Source of the DNA: Flavobacteriaceae bacterium
GTDB lineage: Bacteria; Bacteroidota; Bacteroidia; Flavobacteriales; Flavobacteriaceae
Reading direction: 5' to 3'
DNA length: 64,000 nucleotides
Assembly (NCBI GenBank): GCA_029243385.1
Contig: JAQWSC010000006.1
Span: forward strand, 62,001 to 126,000
The translations under genes were made by a program, and so were the position numbers. Positions 1 through 6,818 of the stretch are shown piece by piece; the first letter of the stretch is position 1; each line of letters begins with the position of its first letter. The notes beneath the pieces were generated by a model that ran no database searches, was not told where the DNA came from, and saw only the letters and a program-made list of their open reading frames with translations.

Positions 1-669
1 TAAAAGTGTTATGTCTTGAACCTCTGCGTCGTCATTATCAATGCCTAAATAATAGACGATAGGATTCCCATAATCGTCTCTTCTGGAACGAAGATACCCA
101 TTTTGGTCTACCAAAGCAAAATACCCTTGATGTTCAAATCCTCCTGCAACAGCTGGATTGATTTCAGCAAAAATATTAAACCCTGAGTTGGCAAGCTCGT
201 AGATGTAAGATCGTTCGCCAGTTAGGAAATGCCAATTGGGTGAAAATACATCATAAATTTCTGCATATTTTTTCAGCTCCATAGGTGTGTCATTTTCGGG
301 ATCAATAGTAATAGATGCAATCCCAAAGTCAGTTCGATCACCGTATTTTTCTTCCAAAATTTTCATGTTCCTATTCATGATAGGGCAAATAGATGGGCAG
401 CTAGTAAAAAAGAACTCAACTACATATACTTTTCCTAAAAAGTCTTCATTGCTAATGGGAAGATTGTCTTGATTGGTTAATAAAAATTCAGGAACTTTCT
501 TTCGCTCTCCATTCAATGAAATATATGCCAAATCGGAGTTCGAAGTTCGATTCAATCGATCACCATCAAGGGTAGATCCAGATTGGATACGATCAATAAT
601 TCTTGGAATAAAAATAATTCCAAAAACTAAAATGATAAATGAAATCCCAACGTAAGAATAGTTTTTCAT
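1..669 (-). CDS. SCO1/SenC family copper chaperone (C-terminus beyond window)
   Basis: Membrane-anchored thioredoxin-fold protein of the SCO1/SenC/PrrC family, which delivers copper to the CuA site of cytochrome c oxidase subunit II on the outer face of the cytoplasmic membrane. Translation from the ATG at 667-669 gives an N-terminal membrane anchor (about residues 4-25), then the family motif TSCPSICPIM, whose CxxxC pair binds copper, followed by a Sco-like DPENDTP segment. The frame stays open for 223 codons to base 1, so the C-terminal end (including the usual conserved His) may lie outside the window. It is the last visible gene of a minus-strand oxidase assembly cluster and starts 3 bases after the stop of the preceding gene, so co-transcription is likely. 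Confidence 0.9.
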   Translation of the reverse strand, partial: MKNYSYVGISFIILVFGIIFIPRIIDRIQSGSTLDGDRLNRTSNSDLAYISLNGERKKVPEFLLTNQDNLPISNEDFLGKVYVVEFFFTSCPSICPIMNRNMKILEEKYGDRTDFGIASITIDPENDTPMELKKYAEIYDVFSPNWHFLTGERSYIYELANSGFNIFAEINPAVAGGFEHQGYFALVDQNGYLRSRRDDYGNPIVYYLGIDNDDAEVQDITLL

Positions 670-672
670 AAA

Positions 673-1311
673 TTATTTTTGTCGATCTGCGTTGTTTTTT
701 TTGAGAGCCAATCGATATTCTGCCAAAATAACCTTGATATCGTCCTCCATTTTGTTATTGATCTCTGCAACAGAACGGGCATCATAGCCGTATAAAGTTC
801 CAATGTCTTCGTCATCGTCACGACCTCTTAGTGACTTGTTTTTATCAATAATAAAAACATATGGAGAACTAAGAGTAGCATCTAGGTTCACATTTGTTTT
901 CAAGCTATTAAACAGCTGTTGGATTTGTTCAGCAGTCGTAAATACAAACTTCCAATTTCGTGTATCGGTATTGGTTCCTGATGAAAGTTTTTCCAACAAA
1001 GAGGCAGATTGGATTTCTGTCCCTATAGGCTGAATCATTACAAACTGGAAATCGATAAACTCAAAAAAGCGTTTGTAAATCTTTTGGTTTAAGTTCAGTG
1101 CATCTCCCTGTTTTTGGTCAATATTGGTTCCTAAAAAACCCAATACAGTGATTTTATTTTTAAAGGATTGATCCGAAAAATTCGAAATATCAATTACATT
1201 CTCTGTGAGTACAGGAAGTTTGGCAAAGTTGTTAACCCCAGAAGCAAAGAAAAGATAAATTACCAATGGAAAAACAAACAAAACGGTAAGAACGCCATAC
1301 TTTTTCATCAA
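673..1311 (-). CDS. Membrane-anchored, cysteine-free thioredoxin-fold-like protein next to SCO1
   Basis: A 212-residue protein with one N-terminal hydrophobic segment (about residues 5-25) and a periplasm-facing domain. The strand-like stretches ITVLGFLGTNID and SPYVFIIDKN resemble the central strands of Sco/TlpA-like folds, but there is no cysteine anywhere in the protein, so it cannot act as a disulfide enzyme or bind copper through CxxxC. It sits directly upstream of the SCO1 gene, with 3 bases between them, and downstream of the oxidase subunit IV gene. By context it probably assists oxidase assembly or copper delivery. The fold assignment is my inference; the specific function is unknown. 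Confidence 0.75.
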   Translation of the reverse strand: MMKKYGVLTVLFVFPLVIYLFFASGVNNFAKLPVLTENVIDISNFSDQSFKNKITVLGFLGTNIDQKQGDALNLNQKIYKRFFEFIDFQFVMIQPIGTEIQSASLLEKLSSGTNTDTRNWKFVFTTAEQIQQLFNSLKTNVNLDATLSSPYVFIIDKNKSLRGRDDDEDIGTLYGYDARSVAEINNKMEDDIKVILAEYRLALKKNNADRQK

Positions 1312-1358
1312 AATGACCTGTTATCTTAGAGACATTCGATGTGATGAAAGTGCTGTGA

Positions 1359-1742
1359 TTAAAAATTCCAGCTTACAAACCCTTCAAACATCACATCGTA
1401 AATATAATTTCCTTCTACCAAAAGAATGAAAGCCAAATAAGGAATTAAAATTACCAATGGAAGAACAATGGAGCCTGTTAATCCTGATTTTTCATCACGC
1501 AAGTGCATAAAATCCCAAGCAATATAATATGCTTTTACTATGGTTAAGACTATAAAAATCCAATTTATAATTTTCATATGAAGAAAAGAACTCATTAGAG
1601 ATTCAGGCTTTATAATACCTAAAACAACTTCAATGATAGTAACAATAGAAAGGAAAATCAAAACACCCCATATTTTTTGTTGATTGGACTTAAAAGTTAC
1701 CAATCCTCTAAAAATCGAAAGTTTGTGTGCTACGTGTGCCAT
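1359..1742 (-). CDS. Cytochrome c oxidase subunit IV-type small membrane protein
   Basis: A 127-residue integral membrane protein with three hydrophobic segments (about residues 25-42, 56-74 and 88-112), matching the size and topology of the bacterial caa3-type subunit IV (CtaF/CyoD-like) family. It has no redox ligands; such subunits stabilise the oxidase core or help assemble it. Its place immediately after two subunit III genes and before the SCO1 pair supports the call. The start ATG at 1740-1742 leaves about 20 bases to the upstream gene, as expected within one operon. Confidence 0.85.
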   Translation of the reverse strand: MAHVAHKLSIFRGLVTFKSNQQKIWGVLIFLSIVTIIEVVLGIIKPESLMSSFLHMKIINWIFIVLTIVKAYYIAWDFMHLRDEKSGLTGSIVLPLVILIPYLAFILLVEGNYIYDVMFEGFVSWNF

Positions 1743-1763
1743 ATTATAATTTTAATCCAAGTG

Positions 1764-2744
1764 TTATACTAAATAAAAGAATGTAAATACAAAAACCCAA
1801 ACCAAATCAACAAAGTGCCAATATAGACCTACTTTTTCGACCATTTCATAGTTCCCTCGTCGTTCGTATGTTCCAATAAGAACATTGAAAAAGATAATAC
1901 AATTGATAATTACCCCAGACAATACGTGAAACCCATGAAATCCTGTGATAAAGAAAAAGAAATCAGCAAACAATCGATTTCCATATTCATTTCGAATCAA
2001 ATTAGCTCCTTCAACAACATACTGTGTTTGATTGATTTTTTGTAGCGACCCCTCTCTACTCAACACTATCTTGTGTCCCGATTCGTCAATTTGTTCGGTT
2101 TTAACTACCAGATTTTCATGATTGACAAACCCAGTAACAACTTCTTGAACAGTAAAACTAGGAAGCTCGGCTTCTTCATAAAACCACAATCCATTTTTGC
2201 TTTCATGCTGAACACGATCTCCTGGAATAGTGGCAGCAAAATCCTCAAGCGCTACTCGTTTTCCTGTTTCAGCATCTAAAAATTGCAGGATTTGTCCTCC
2301 CTTTGTTTCTACAGCTCCGTATTCACCGTTGATAAAGTTTTTCCACTCCCAGGCTTGCGAACCAACAAAAACAGCTCCTCCGAGTATAGTAAGCAGCATA
2401 TAAACAGCTACTTTAGTTTTTTTCATATGATGACCTGCATCAACGGCTATTACCATAGTCACCGATGAAAAAATAAGAATAAAGGTCATTAAAGCCACAT
2501 AGTACATAGGAGCGTCAACACCATGTAAAAAGGGAAAGTGGGTAAAAACTTCATCAGCTATCGGCCATGAATCAATATTTTTGAAACGAGAAAAGCCATA
2601 AGCAACTAAAAATCCTGAAAAGGTAAGTGCATCGGAAACAATGAAAAACCACATCATCATTTTACCATAACTCGAGTTGAGAGGCTTGTTGCCTCCACTC
2701 CAAACATTATCTTCTGTGCTGGTTGGTACGGTTGTAGTACTCAT
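1764..2744 (-). CDS. Cytochrome c oxidase subunit III, long form with hydrophilic insert
   Basis: Heme-copper oxidase subunit III, 326 residues. Several N-terminal membrane helices (from about residue 25) and C-terminal helices carry the family signature FHGFHVLSG and the ending WHFVDLVWVFVFTFFY. Between them, at roughly residues 140-240, lies a hydrophilic stretch of about 100 residues rich in charged and polar residues; ordinary subunit III of about 200-260 residues lacks a segment this large. The insert should face the periplasm or cytoplasm between helices. The N-terminus is also hydrophilic (Thr/Ser-rich). A second, shorter subunit III-type gene lies immediately upstream, so the two probably form adjacent subunits or one extended subunit III. 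Confidence 0.9.
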   Translation of the reverse strand: MSTTTVPTSTEDNVWSGGNKPLNSSYGKMMMWFFIVSDALTFSGFLVAYGFSRFKNIDSWPIADEVFTHFPFLHGVDAPMYYVALMTFILIFSSVTMVIAVDAGHHMKKTKVAVYMLLTILGGAVFVGSQAWEWKNFINGEYGAVETKGGQILQFLDAETGKRVALEDFAATIPGDRVQHESKNGLWFYEEAELPSFTVQEVVTGFVNHENLVVKTEQIDESGHKIVLSREGSLQKINQTQYVVEGANLIRNEYGNRLFADFFFFITGFHGFHVLSGVIINCIIFFNVLIGTYERRGNYEMVEKVGLYWHFVDLVWVFVFTFFYLV

Positions 2745-2786
2745 AAAAAGTAACTAAATTTAGTTGTGCAAATGTACATATTTTTC

Positions 2787-3362
2787 CTATCTAAAGAAAT
2801 ATAAAAAGGCAAACAAATAGAGCCATAAAAAGTCTAAAAAATGCCAAAAGGTGTGGGCCAATTCAAAACCCAATGTTTTTTCTCGATACTTCTGTTGGGT
2901 GTGACGAACCAAAACCACAGAAAGAACCACCAATCCAGCAAATAAGTGTGCCATGTGAACAATCGTAATGACATACAAAAAAGAAGTAGTGACCGTGCTT
3001 TGAGCTCCTGTGAAAAAATAACCCTGTTGAATCAGTTCATTAAATCCTGAAAATTGTAAAACCACAAAAGCAATTCCCAACACCATGGTTGTAATTAGTA
3101 AAGCAGTCGTTTGCGGTTGTTTTTTAAGTAACGATTTTTTAGCTAAATAAAAAGCAATACTACTTACTAAAATAACTACTGTACTCCAATAAAAAGCCGC
3201 GGGGAGTTCAAAATTTTCTATCCAATCTGGCCGTGATTTACTAACCACATAAGCGCTAGTGAGTCCGCCAAAAGTCATGCAAACACTGATCATTCCAAAC
3301 CAAAGCATCATTTTTTTGGCTCGTATATTTTTTTCTTCCAAAGATTGTTGTGTATAATCCAT
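2787..3362 (-). CDS. Cytochrome c oxidase subunit III family protein, short form
   Basis: A 191-residue member of the heme-copper oxidase subunit III family with five predicted membrane helices. It ends in the conserved TFWHFLDFLWLYLFAFLY block and has the HMAHLFAGL helix typical of the family. It lies 2 bases after the ctaB stop codon and upstream of the longer subunit III gene. Like other subunit III proteins it carries no metal centre and would support proton uptake or stability of the oxidase core. Its stop codon is TAG (complement of 2787-2789), which shows that TAG is an ordinary stop in this genome. Confidence 0.9.
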   Translation of the reverse strand: MDYTQQSLEEKNIRAKKMMLWFGMISVCMTFGGLTSAYVVSKSRPDWIENFELPAAFYWSTVVILVSSIAFYLAKKSLLKKQPQTTALLITTMVLGIAFVVLQFSGFNELIQQGYFFTGAQSTVTTSFLYVITIVHMAHLFAGLVVLSVVLVRHTQQKYREKTLGFELAHTFWHFLDFLWLYLFAFLYFFR

Positions 3363-3364
3363 AT

Positions 3365-4270
3365 TTAGATAAACTTATCAATTACATAAACGATTTGAAT
3401 CAGGGTAATGTAAACAACACTTGCCAGCATGAGTTTCTTAGCAGATTGAGACGATAGGGTTTGATAAAGGTTTAAGGCATAATAAAGCATTACCAGTCCA
3501 AGCAACCCAACAATAACAGCTGCGCCAACTGAAAGTGAAAGCGATCCTGTTAGCCCTGTAACTGGAAATATCGAAGCAAGAATCATCCAAAAGGTATACA
3601 AAATGGTTTGCAAAGCGGTTGACTTGTCTTTTTTTCCAGTAGGAAGCATCTTAAAACCGGCTTTTTTATAATCGTCATCTAGCATCCAACCAATGGCCCA
3701 AAAATGTGGAAATTGCCAAAAAAATTGAATCATGAACAGTGTACCTGGCTCTATCCCAAAATCATTTGTGGCCGCAACCCAACCCAACATAAAAGGAATG
3801 GCTCCAGGAAATGCTCCTACAAAAACAGACAAGGGTGTTTTGGTTTTTAGAGGGGTGTACAAACTGGTGTACATAAAAATAGAAATGGCTCCAAACATGG
3901 CTGTTTTGGGATTGATCCAATAAAGAATAGCAATTCCTAAAAGAGTCAGTAGGGCTGCAATCCAAAATGCAACTTGAGAGCTCATTCGCTCTGCTGGCAG
4001 GGGTCGGTTTTGAGTCCTAGTCATAAGTGCATCCAAATCTTTTTCAATAATTTGATTGTATGCATTGGACGCGCCTACCAAACAATACCCACCTATAGCC
4101 AAAACTAAGCAAATCGTGATATCAAAACTAGTGGCGCCTAAAAGATAACCCGCAACTGATGAAAACACAACACTTATAGCCAGTCGAGCTTTGGTAAGCA
4201 TCAAAAAATCTTTGACAACTAACAAAATCGAAGGGGAGTGCGTAATGATTTTCGAAACACTGTTTTTCAT
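3365..4270 (-). CDS. ctaB: Protoheme IX farnesyltransferase (heme O synthase)
   Basis: UbiA-family prenyltransferase that attaches a farnesyl group to heme b to make heme O, the precursor of heme A used by the oxidase encoded nearby. The 301-residue protein shows both Asp-rich signatures: NAYNQIIEKDLDALMTRT followed by QNRPLP at about residues 68-92, and the second motif with DDDYKKAGFKMLPTG at about 198-212. It has about nine membrane helices. It is the first gene of the minus-strand oxidase cluster: a TAnnTTTG promoter box lies just upstream and the next gene follows after 2 bases. Confidence 0.95.
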   Translation of the reverse strand: MKNSVSKIITHSPSILLVVKDFLMLTKARLAISVVFSSVAGYLLGATSFDITICLVLAIGGYCLVGASNAYNQIIEKDLDALMTRTQNRPLPAERMSSQVAFWIAALLTLLGIAILYWINPKTAMFGAISIFMYTSLYTPLKTKTPLSVFVGAFPGAIPFMLGWVAATNDFGIEPGTLFMIQFFWQFPHFWAIGWMLDDDYKKAGFKMLPTGKKDKSTALQTILYTFWMILASIFPVTGLTGSLSLSVGAAVIVGLLGLVMLYYALNLYQTLSSQSAKKLMLASVVYITLIQIVYVIDKFI

Positions 4271-4286
4271 AGCCTAAAAACGGCTA

Positions 4287-4294
4287 CAAAGATA
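4287..4294 (-). promoter_or_regulatory. Bacteroidota -7 promoter box for ctaB-cox cluster
   Basis: The minus strand reads TATCTTTG, an exact match to the Bacteroidota -7 consensus TAnnTTTG. Transcription would begin near 4281, giving a leader of about 10-15 bases before the ctaB ATG. A clear -33 TTTG partner is not seen. Confidence 0.6.
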
Positions 4295-4328
4295 CTGTAC
4301 AAATTGCCAGTATGCAATTTTAAAAAAG

Positions 4329-4370
4329 AAAAAACACCTTTTGAATCGAGGGTATCAAAAGGTGTTTTTT
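4329..4370 (-). terminator. Rho-independent terminator after the second tonB gene
   Basis: Perfect 14-bp inverted repeat (arms 4331-4344 and 4355-4368, starting AAAACACCTTTTGA) with a 10-base loop and an A/T-rich tail on both sides. It begins 3 bases after the stop codon of the minus-strand tonB gene and separates it from the ctaB promoter. Confidence 0.85.
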
Positions 4371-4373
4371 GTA

Positions 4374-5084
4374 TTACTGCAACTTAAATGTAATAGGAAT
4401 GCTAAAAGGCACTCTAACGGGGCGTCCACGTTGTTTCCCTGGAATCATCTTGGGAAGTTTTCCGATAATTCGGGCTGCTTCTTTTTCCAAATTTTTGTCC
4501 GGACCGCGCGTTCGAATATTGGTTATATTTCCATCACTTCCTATCACAAAAACTACAAAAACTTTTCCTTGTACACCCATTTCCTGCGCAATTTCAGGGT
4601 AGCGAAAATTTCGACTGATATGCTTTTGTATTTGCTCTTGAAAACATTTTTTTTGTTCAGATTTTTTGACACGCTCACAATCTGGAAACAAAGGAGCATC
4701 TTCGATGATAGCAAAAGGAACATCTATTTCCTCTATTTCTTCTACTACCTCAACGTTTTCAACGATTTCCTCATCCTGATCGGTTTCAGAAGACTTAATA
4801 ACCGTTTCCTCGATGTCATCATCGTCTTCAACGATTTCAATTATTTGAGGGGCCACTGATGGCGGTGGCGGTGGCGGAGGTGGAGTTTTTATTAAGTCCG
4901 TAACAGGAACTTCCTCTTCATCGTCCTCGCTTACATTAAGAAGTTGGAGATCAAAGTTGGTTTTTTTATACGATTTCCATTCAATAGCACGCCATGAAAT
5001 AAACAGCATCAAGCACAAACCGATGGAAAAATAAAGACTACTGTTTTTGGAAAGATCGCATTTTGGGTTTTTTTTAGGCTTCAT
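4374..5084 (-). CDS. Energy transducer TonB, tandem copy 1
   Basis: TonB-family protein (236 residues) that would transmit proton-motive energy from ExbB-ExbD to outer-membrane TonB-dependent receptors. It has a short cytoplasmic N-terminus, one membrane helix (about 17-33), a linker with a run of eight prolines (about 67-74) and a strongly acidic Asp/Glu stretch, and a C-terminal TonB domain from about residue 150 with RNFRYPEIAQEMGVQGKV and the ending VRVPFSIPITFKLQ. It is a tandem duplicate of the gene at 5182-5880, with near-identical architecture. A terminator lies between the copies, so this one probably has its own weak promoter. Confidence 0.92.
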   Translation of the reverse strand: MKPKKNPKCDLSKNSSLYFSIGLCLMLFISWRAIEWKSYKKTNFDLQLLNVSEDDEEEVPVTDLIKTPPPPPPPPSVAPQIIEIVEDDDDIEETVIKSSETDQDEEIVENVEVVEEIEEIDVPFAIIEDAPLFPDCERVKKSEQKKCFQEQIQKHISRNFRYPEIAQEMGVQGKVFVVFVIGSDGNITNIRTRGPDKNLEKEAARIIGKLPKMIPGKQRGRPVRVPFSIPITFKLQ

Positions 5085-5150
5085 GAGATTGACATTTAGG
5101 GGAGAAGTACCTCTCTCGTGTTCTTTAAAAATAGTGCAAAAAAAAATGCC

Positions 5151-5176
5151 AAAAAAAAATCCCGCAAAAGCGGGAT
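5151..5176 (-). terminator. Rho-independent terminator between tandem tonB genes
   Basis: On the minus strand ATCCCGC, loop TTTT, GCGGGAT (arms 5159-5165 and 5170-5176), followed by a run of T (complement of 5151-5158). It lies 5 bases after the stop of the upstream tonB copy. Confidence 0.88.
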
Positions 5177-5181
5177 ATGTA

Positions 5182-5880
5182 TTATTGCAGTCGGAAGGTG
5201 ATTGGAATACTAAACGGAACCCTTACTGGTCGTCCTCGTTGTTTTCCTGGCGTCATTTTGGGAAGTTTTCCGATAATTCGGGCAGCTTCTTTCTCTAAAT
5301 TTTTATCCGGCCCTCGCATTCGAATGTTTGTAATACTTCCATCTTTGGCAATTACAAAATTAACATATACGCGTCCTTGAATACCCATCTCTTGTGCAAT
5401 TTCAGGATAGCGAAAGTTTCTACTAATATGTCGCTGTATTTTTTCTTGAAAGCATTTTCTTCGTTCCGATTTTGATACTCGTTCGCATCCTGGGAATAAG
5501 GGAACATCTTCAATAATGGCAAAAGGGACATCTACATCCAATTCTTCTTCCAAAACTTCAACTTCCTCTACAATTTCTTCCTGATCGGTTTCCGTGGACT
5601 CAATAATGGTTTCCTCTACCTCTTCCTCGTCTTCTACAACTTCAATAATTTCAGGAGCAGGTGGCGGTGGCGGCGGCGGTGGCGTTTTGAGTTGTTCGGT
5701 AATAGGCACTTCCTCGTCGTCCTCATCATCAACGTTTAATATTTCGTATGCATAACTCTTTTTGTAGGTTTTCCACTCAATAGCTTGCCAAGAGATAAAG
5801 AGAACGGCGCAAAGTCCTACAGCGAAATAAAGGCTGCTGTTTTTAGTCAAATCCGCCTTTGGGTTCTTTTTAAGTTTCAT
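5182..5880 (-). CDS. Energy transducer TonB, tandem copy 2
   Basis: TonB-family protein, 232 residues, with the same order as its neighbour: charged N-terminus, membrane helix at about 17-32, polyproline run of eight (about 66-73), acidic linker, and a C-terminal TonB domain with RNFRYPEIAQEMGIQGRV and the ending VRVPFSIPITFRLQ. The two C-terminal domains differ at only a few positions, and at DNA level they share a 26-base identical run (near 4448 and 5256), so the duplication looks fairly recent or maintained by conversion. The linkers differ more. No exbB/exbD genes are adjacent in this window. Confidence 0.92.
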   Translation of the reverse strand: MKLKKNPKADLTKNSSLYFAVGLCAVLFISWQAIEWKTYKKSYAYEILNVDDEDDEEVPITEQLKTPPPPPPPPAPEIIEVVEDEEEVEETIIESTETDQEEIVEEVEVLEEELDVDVPFAIIEDVPLFPGCERVSKSERRKCFQEKIQRHISRNFRYPEIAQEMGIQGRVYVNFVIAKDGSITNIRMRGPDKNLEKEAARIIGKLPKMTPGKQRGRPVRVPFSIPITFRLQ

Positions 5881-6046
5881 TTATCAATATTTATTGTTTT
5901 TAACGATCACACTTTATATTTGCTCAGTGCAGAGATGCAAAATTCAGATGTTAGTCTTCTGTAACTGAAGGTTTATTGTGAATTTTACTGATTTAAATCA
6001 TCTCAAAAATACTGTTTTTTTTAAACCTAAAAAACCGAATCTTGTT

Positions 6047-6394
6047 TTATCTTCTTTTTTTTAGAAAAGGTATGGTTCCTAGAAGCGATCCAAAGGTGTT
6101 AGAAAGTATGTCTGAAAGTTCAAATGACCTTCCTAAAGACAACATGCCCTGTGAAAACTCATTTAATAGACCAATAGATACAGTAATGAATAATGAAGCT
6201 CCGATACGGTTTGAAAATTTATTTTTTAAGGATAGTATCCAGCCAAAACTCATAACGGCATACCATATAAAATGAATAAAAATATCAGAATTTTTAGGAA
6301 GTAGTGATGGAATATCACTTGCTGGAATATTGCTTGCAACGATTACGGCAAGTGTCCAAATAATTGTGAAAAGCAAGTGAAAATTACGCCCCAC
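6047..6394 (-). CDS. VanZ-like family membrane protein
   Basis: A 115-residue protein with about four membrane segments and the family pattern DIFIHFIWYAVMSF ... NEFSQGMLSLGRSFELSD ... NTFGSLLG. VanZ-like proteins are small membrane proteins, some linked to glycopeptide resistance, but the role of this short type in Bacteroidota is unknown. The start appears to be GTG at 6392-6394, overlapping the end of gcvH by 11 bases, which implies translational coupling with gcvH. The C-terminus ends in a basic KKRR tail. Confidence 0.8.
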   Translation of the reverse strand: MGRNFHLLFTIIWTLAVIVASNIPASDIPSLLPKNSDIFIHFIWYAVMSFGWILSLKNKFSNRIGASLFITVSIGLLNEFSQGMLSLGRSFELSDILSNTFGSLLGTIPFLKKRR

Positions 6395-6767
6395 CTATGA
6401 GTTGATTGTAAGCATCTGCATCTAGCAAATCATTTGCCTCGGCAGCATCATGAATCTTTAGTTTGATCATCCAACCTGCTTGGTAAGGATCCGTATTTAC
6501 CAACTCGGGAGTATCCTCCAACGCTTCGTTGAACTCAATAATTTCACCTGTTAACGGCAAAAACAAATCAGAAACTGTTTTTACAGCTTCCACTGTTCCA
6601 AAGACTTCGTCTTTAGTCAATGTTTCGTCCACAGTTTCGATTTCAACATAAACAATGTCTCCAAGTTCACTTTGTGCAAAATCAGTAATTCCAATAGTCG
6701 CTATATCGCCATCAATGCGAACCCATTCATGGTCTTTGGTGTATTTTAACTGTTGAGGAAGATTCAT
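6384..6767 (-). CDS. gcvH: Glycine cleavage system H protein
   Basis: Lipoyl carrier of the glycine cleavage complex, shuttling the aminomethyl group between the P, T and L proteins in the cytoplasm. The protein has 127 residues, the usual size. The lipoylation region reads GTVEAVKTVSDLFLPLTG, with the modified Lys at about position 64, and the N-terminus KYTKDHEWVRIDG is typical. No gcvP or gcvT is adjacent. The gene follows sprA on the strand but has its own -7 box 18 bases upstream, so it can be expressed separately; vanZ overlaps its 3' end. Confidence 0.96.
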   Translation of the reverse strand: MNLPQQLKYTKDHEWVRIDGDIATIGITDFAQSELGDIVYVEIETVDETLTKDEVFGTVEAVKTVSDLFLPLTGEIIEFNEALEDTPELVNTDPYQAGWMIKLKIHDAAEANDLLDADAYNQLIGGA

Positions 6768-6784
6768 ATCAAAAATTTATTTTT

Positions 6785-6792
6785 CAAATGTA
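6785..6792 (-). promoter_or_regulatory. Bacteroidota -7 promoter box for gcvH
   Basis: The minus strand reads TACATTTG (TAnnTTTG), ending 18 bases before the gcvH ATG in the 51-base gap after sprA. The -33 element is not clear. Confidence 0.55.
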
Positions 6793-6818
6793 TATTTTTT
6801 GTTTTTAACACCGAAATT

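Noticed and set aside
5915-5922. Plus-strand promoter box TATATTTG upstream of the second tonB gene
   Set aside because: It matches TAnnTTTG but faces no plus-strand gene; the neighbours are on the minus strand. Chance occurrence is likely in AT-rich DNA.
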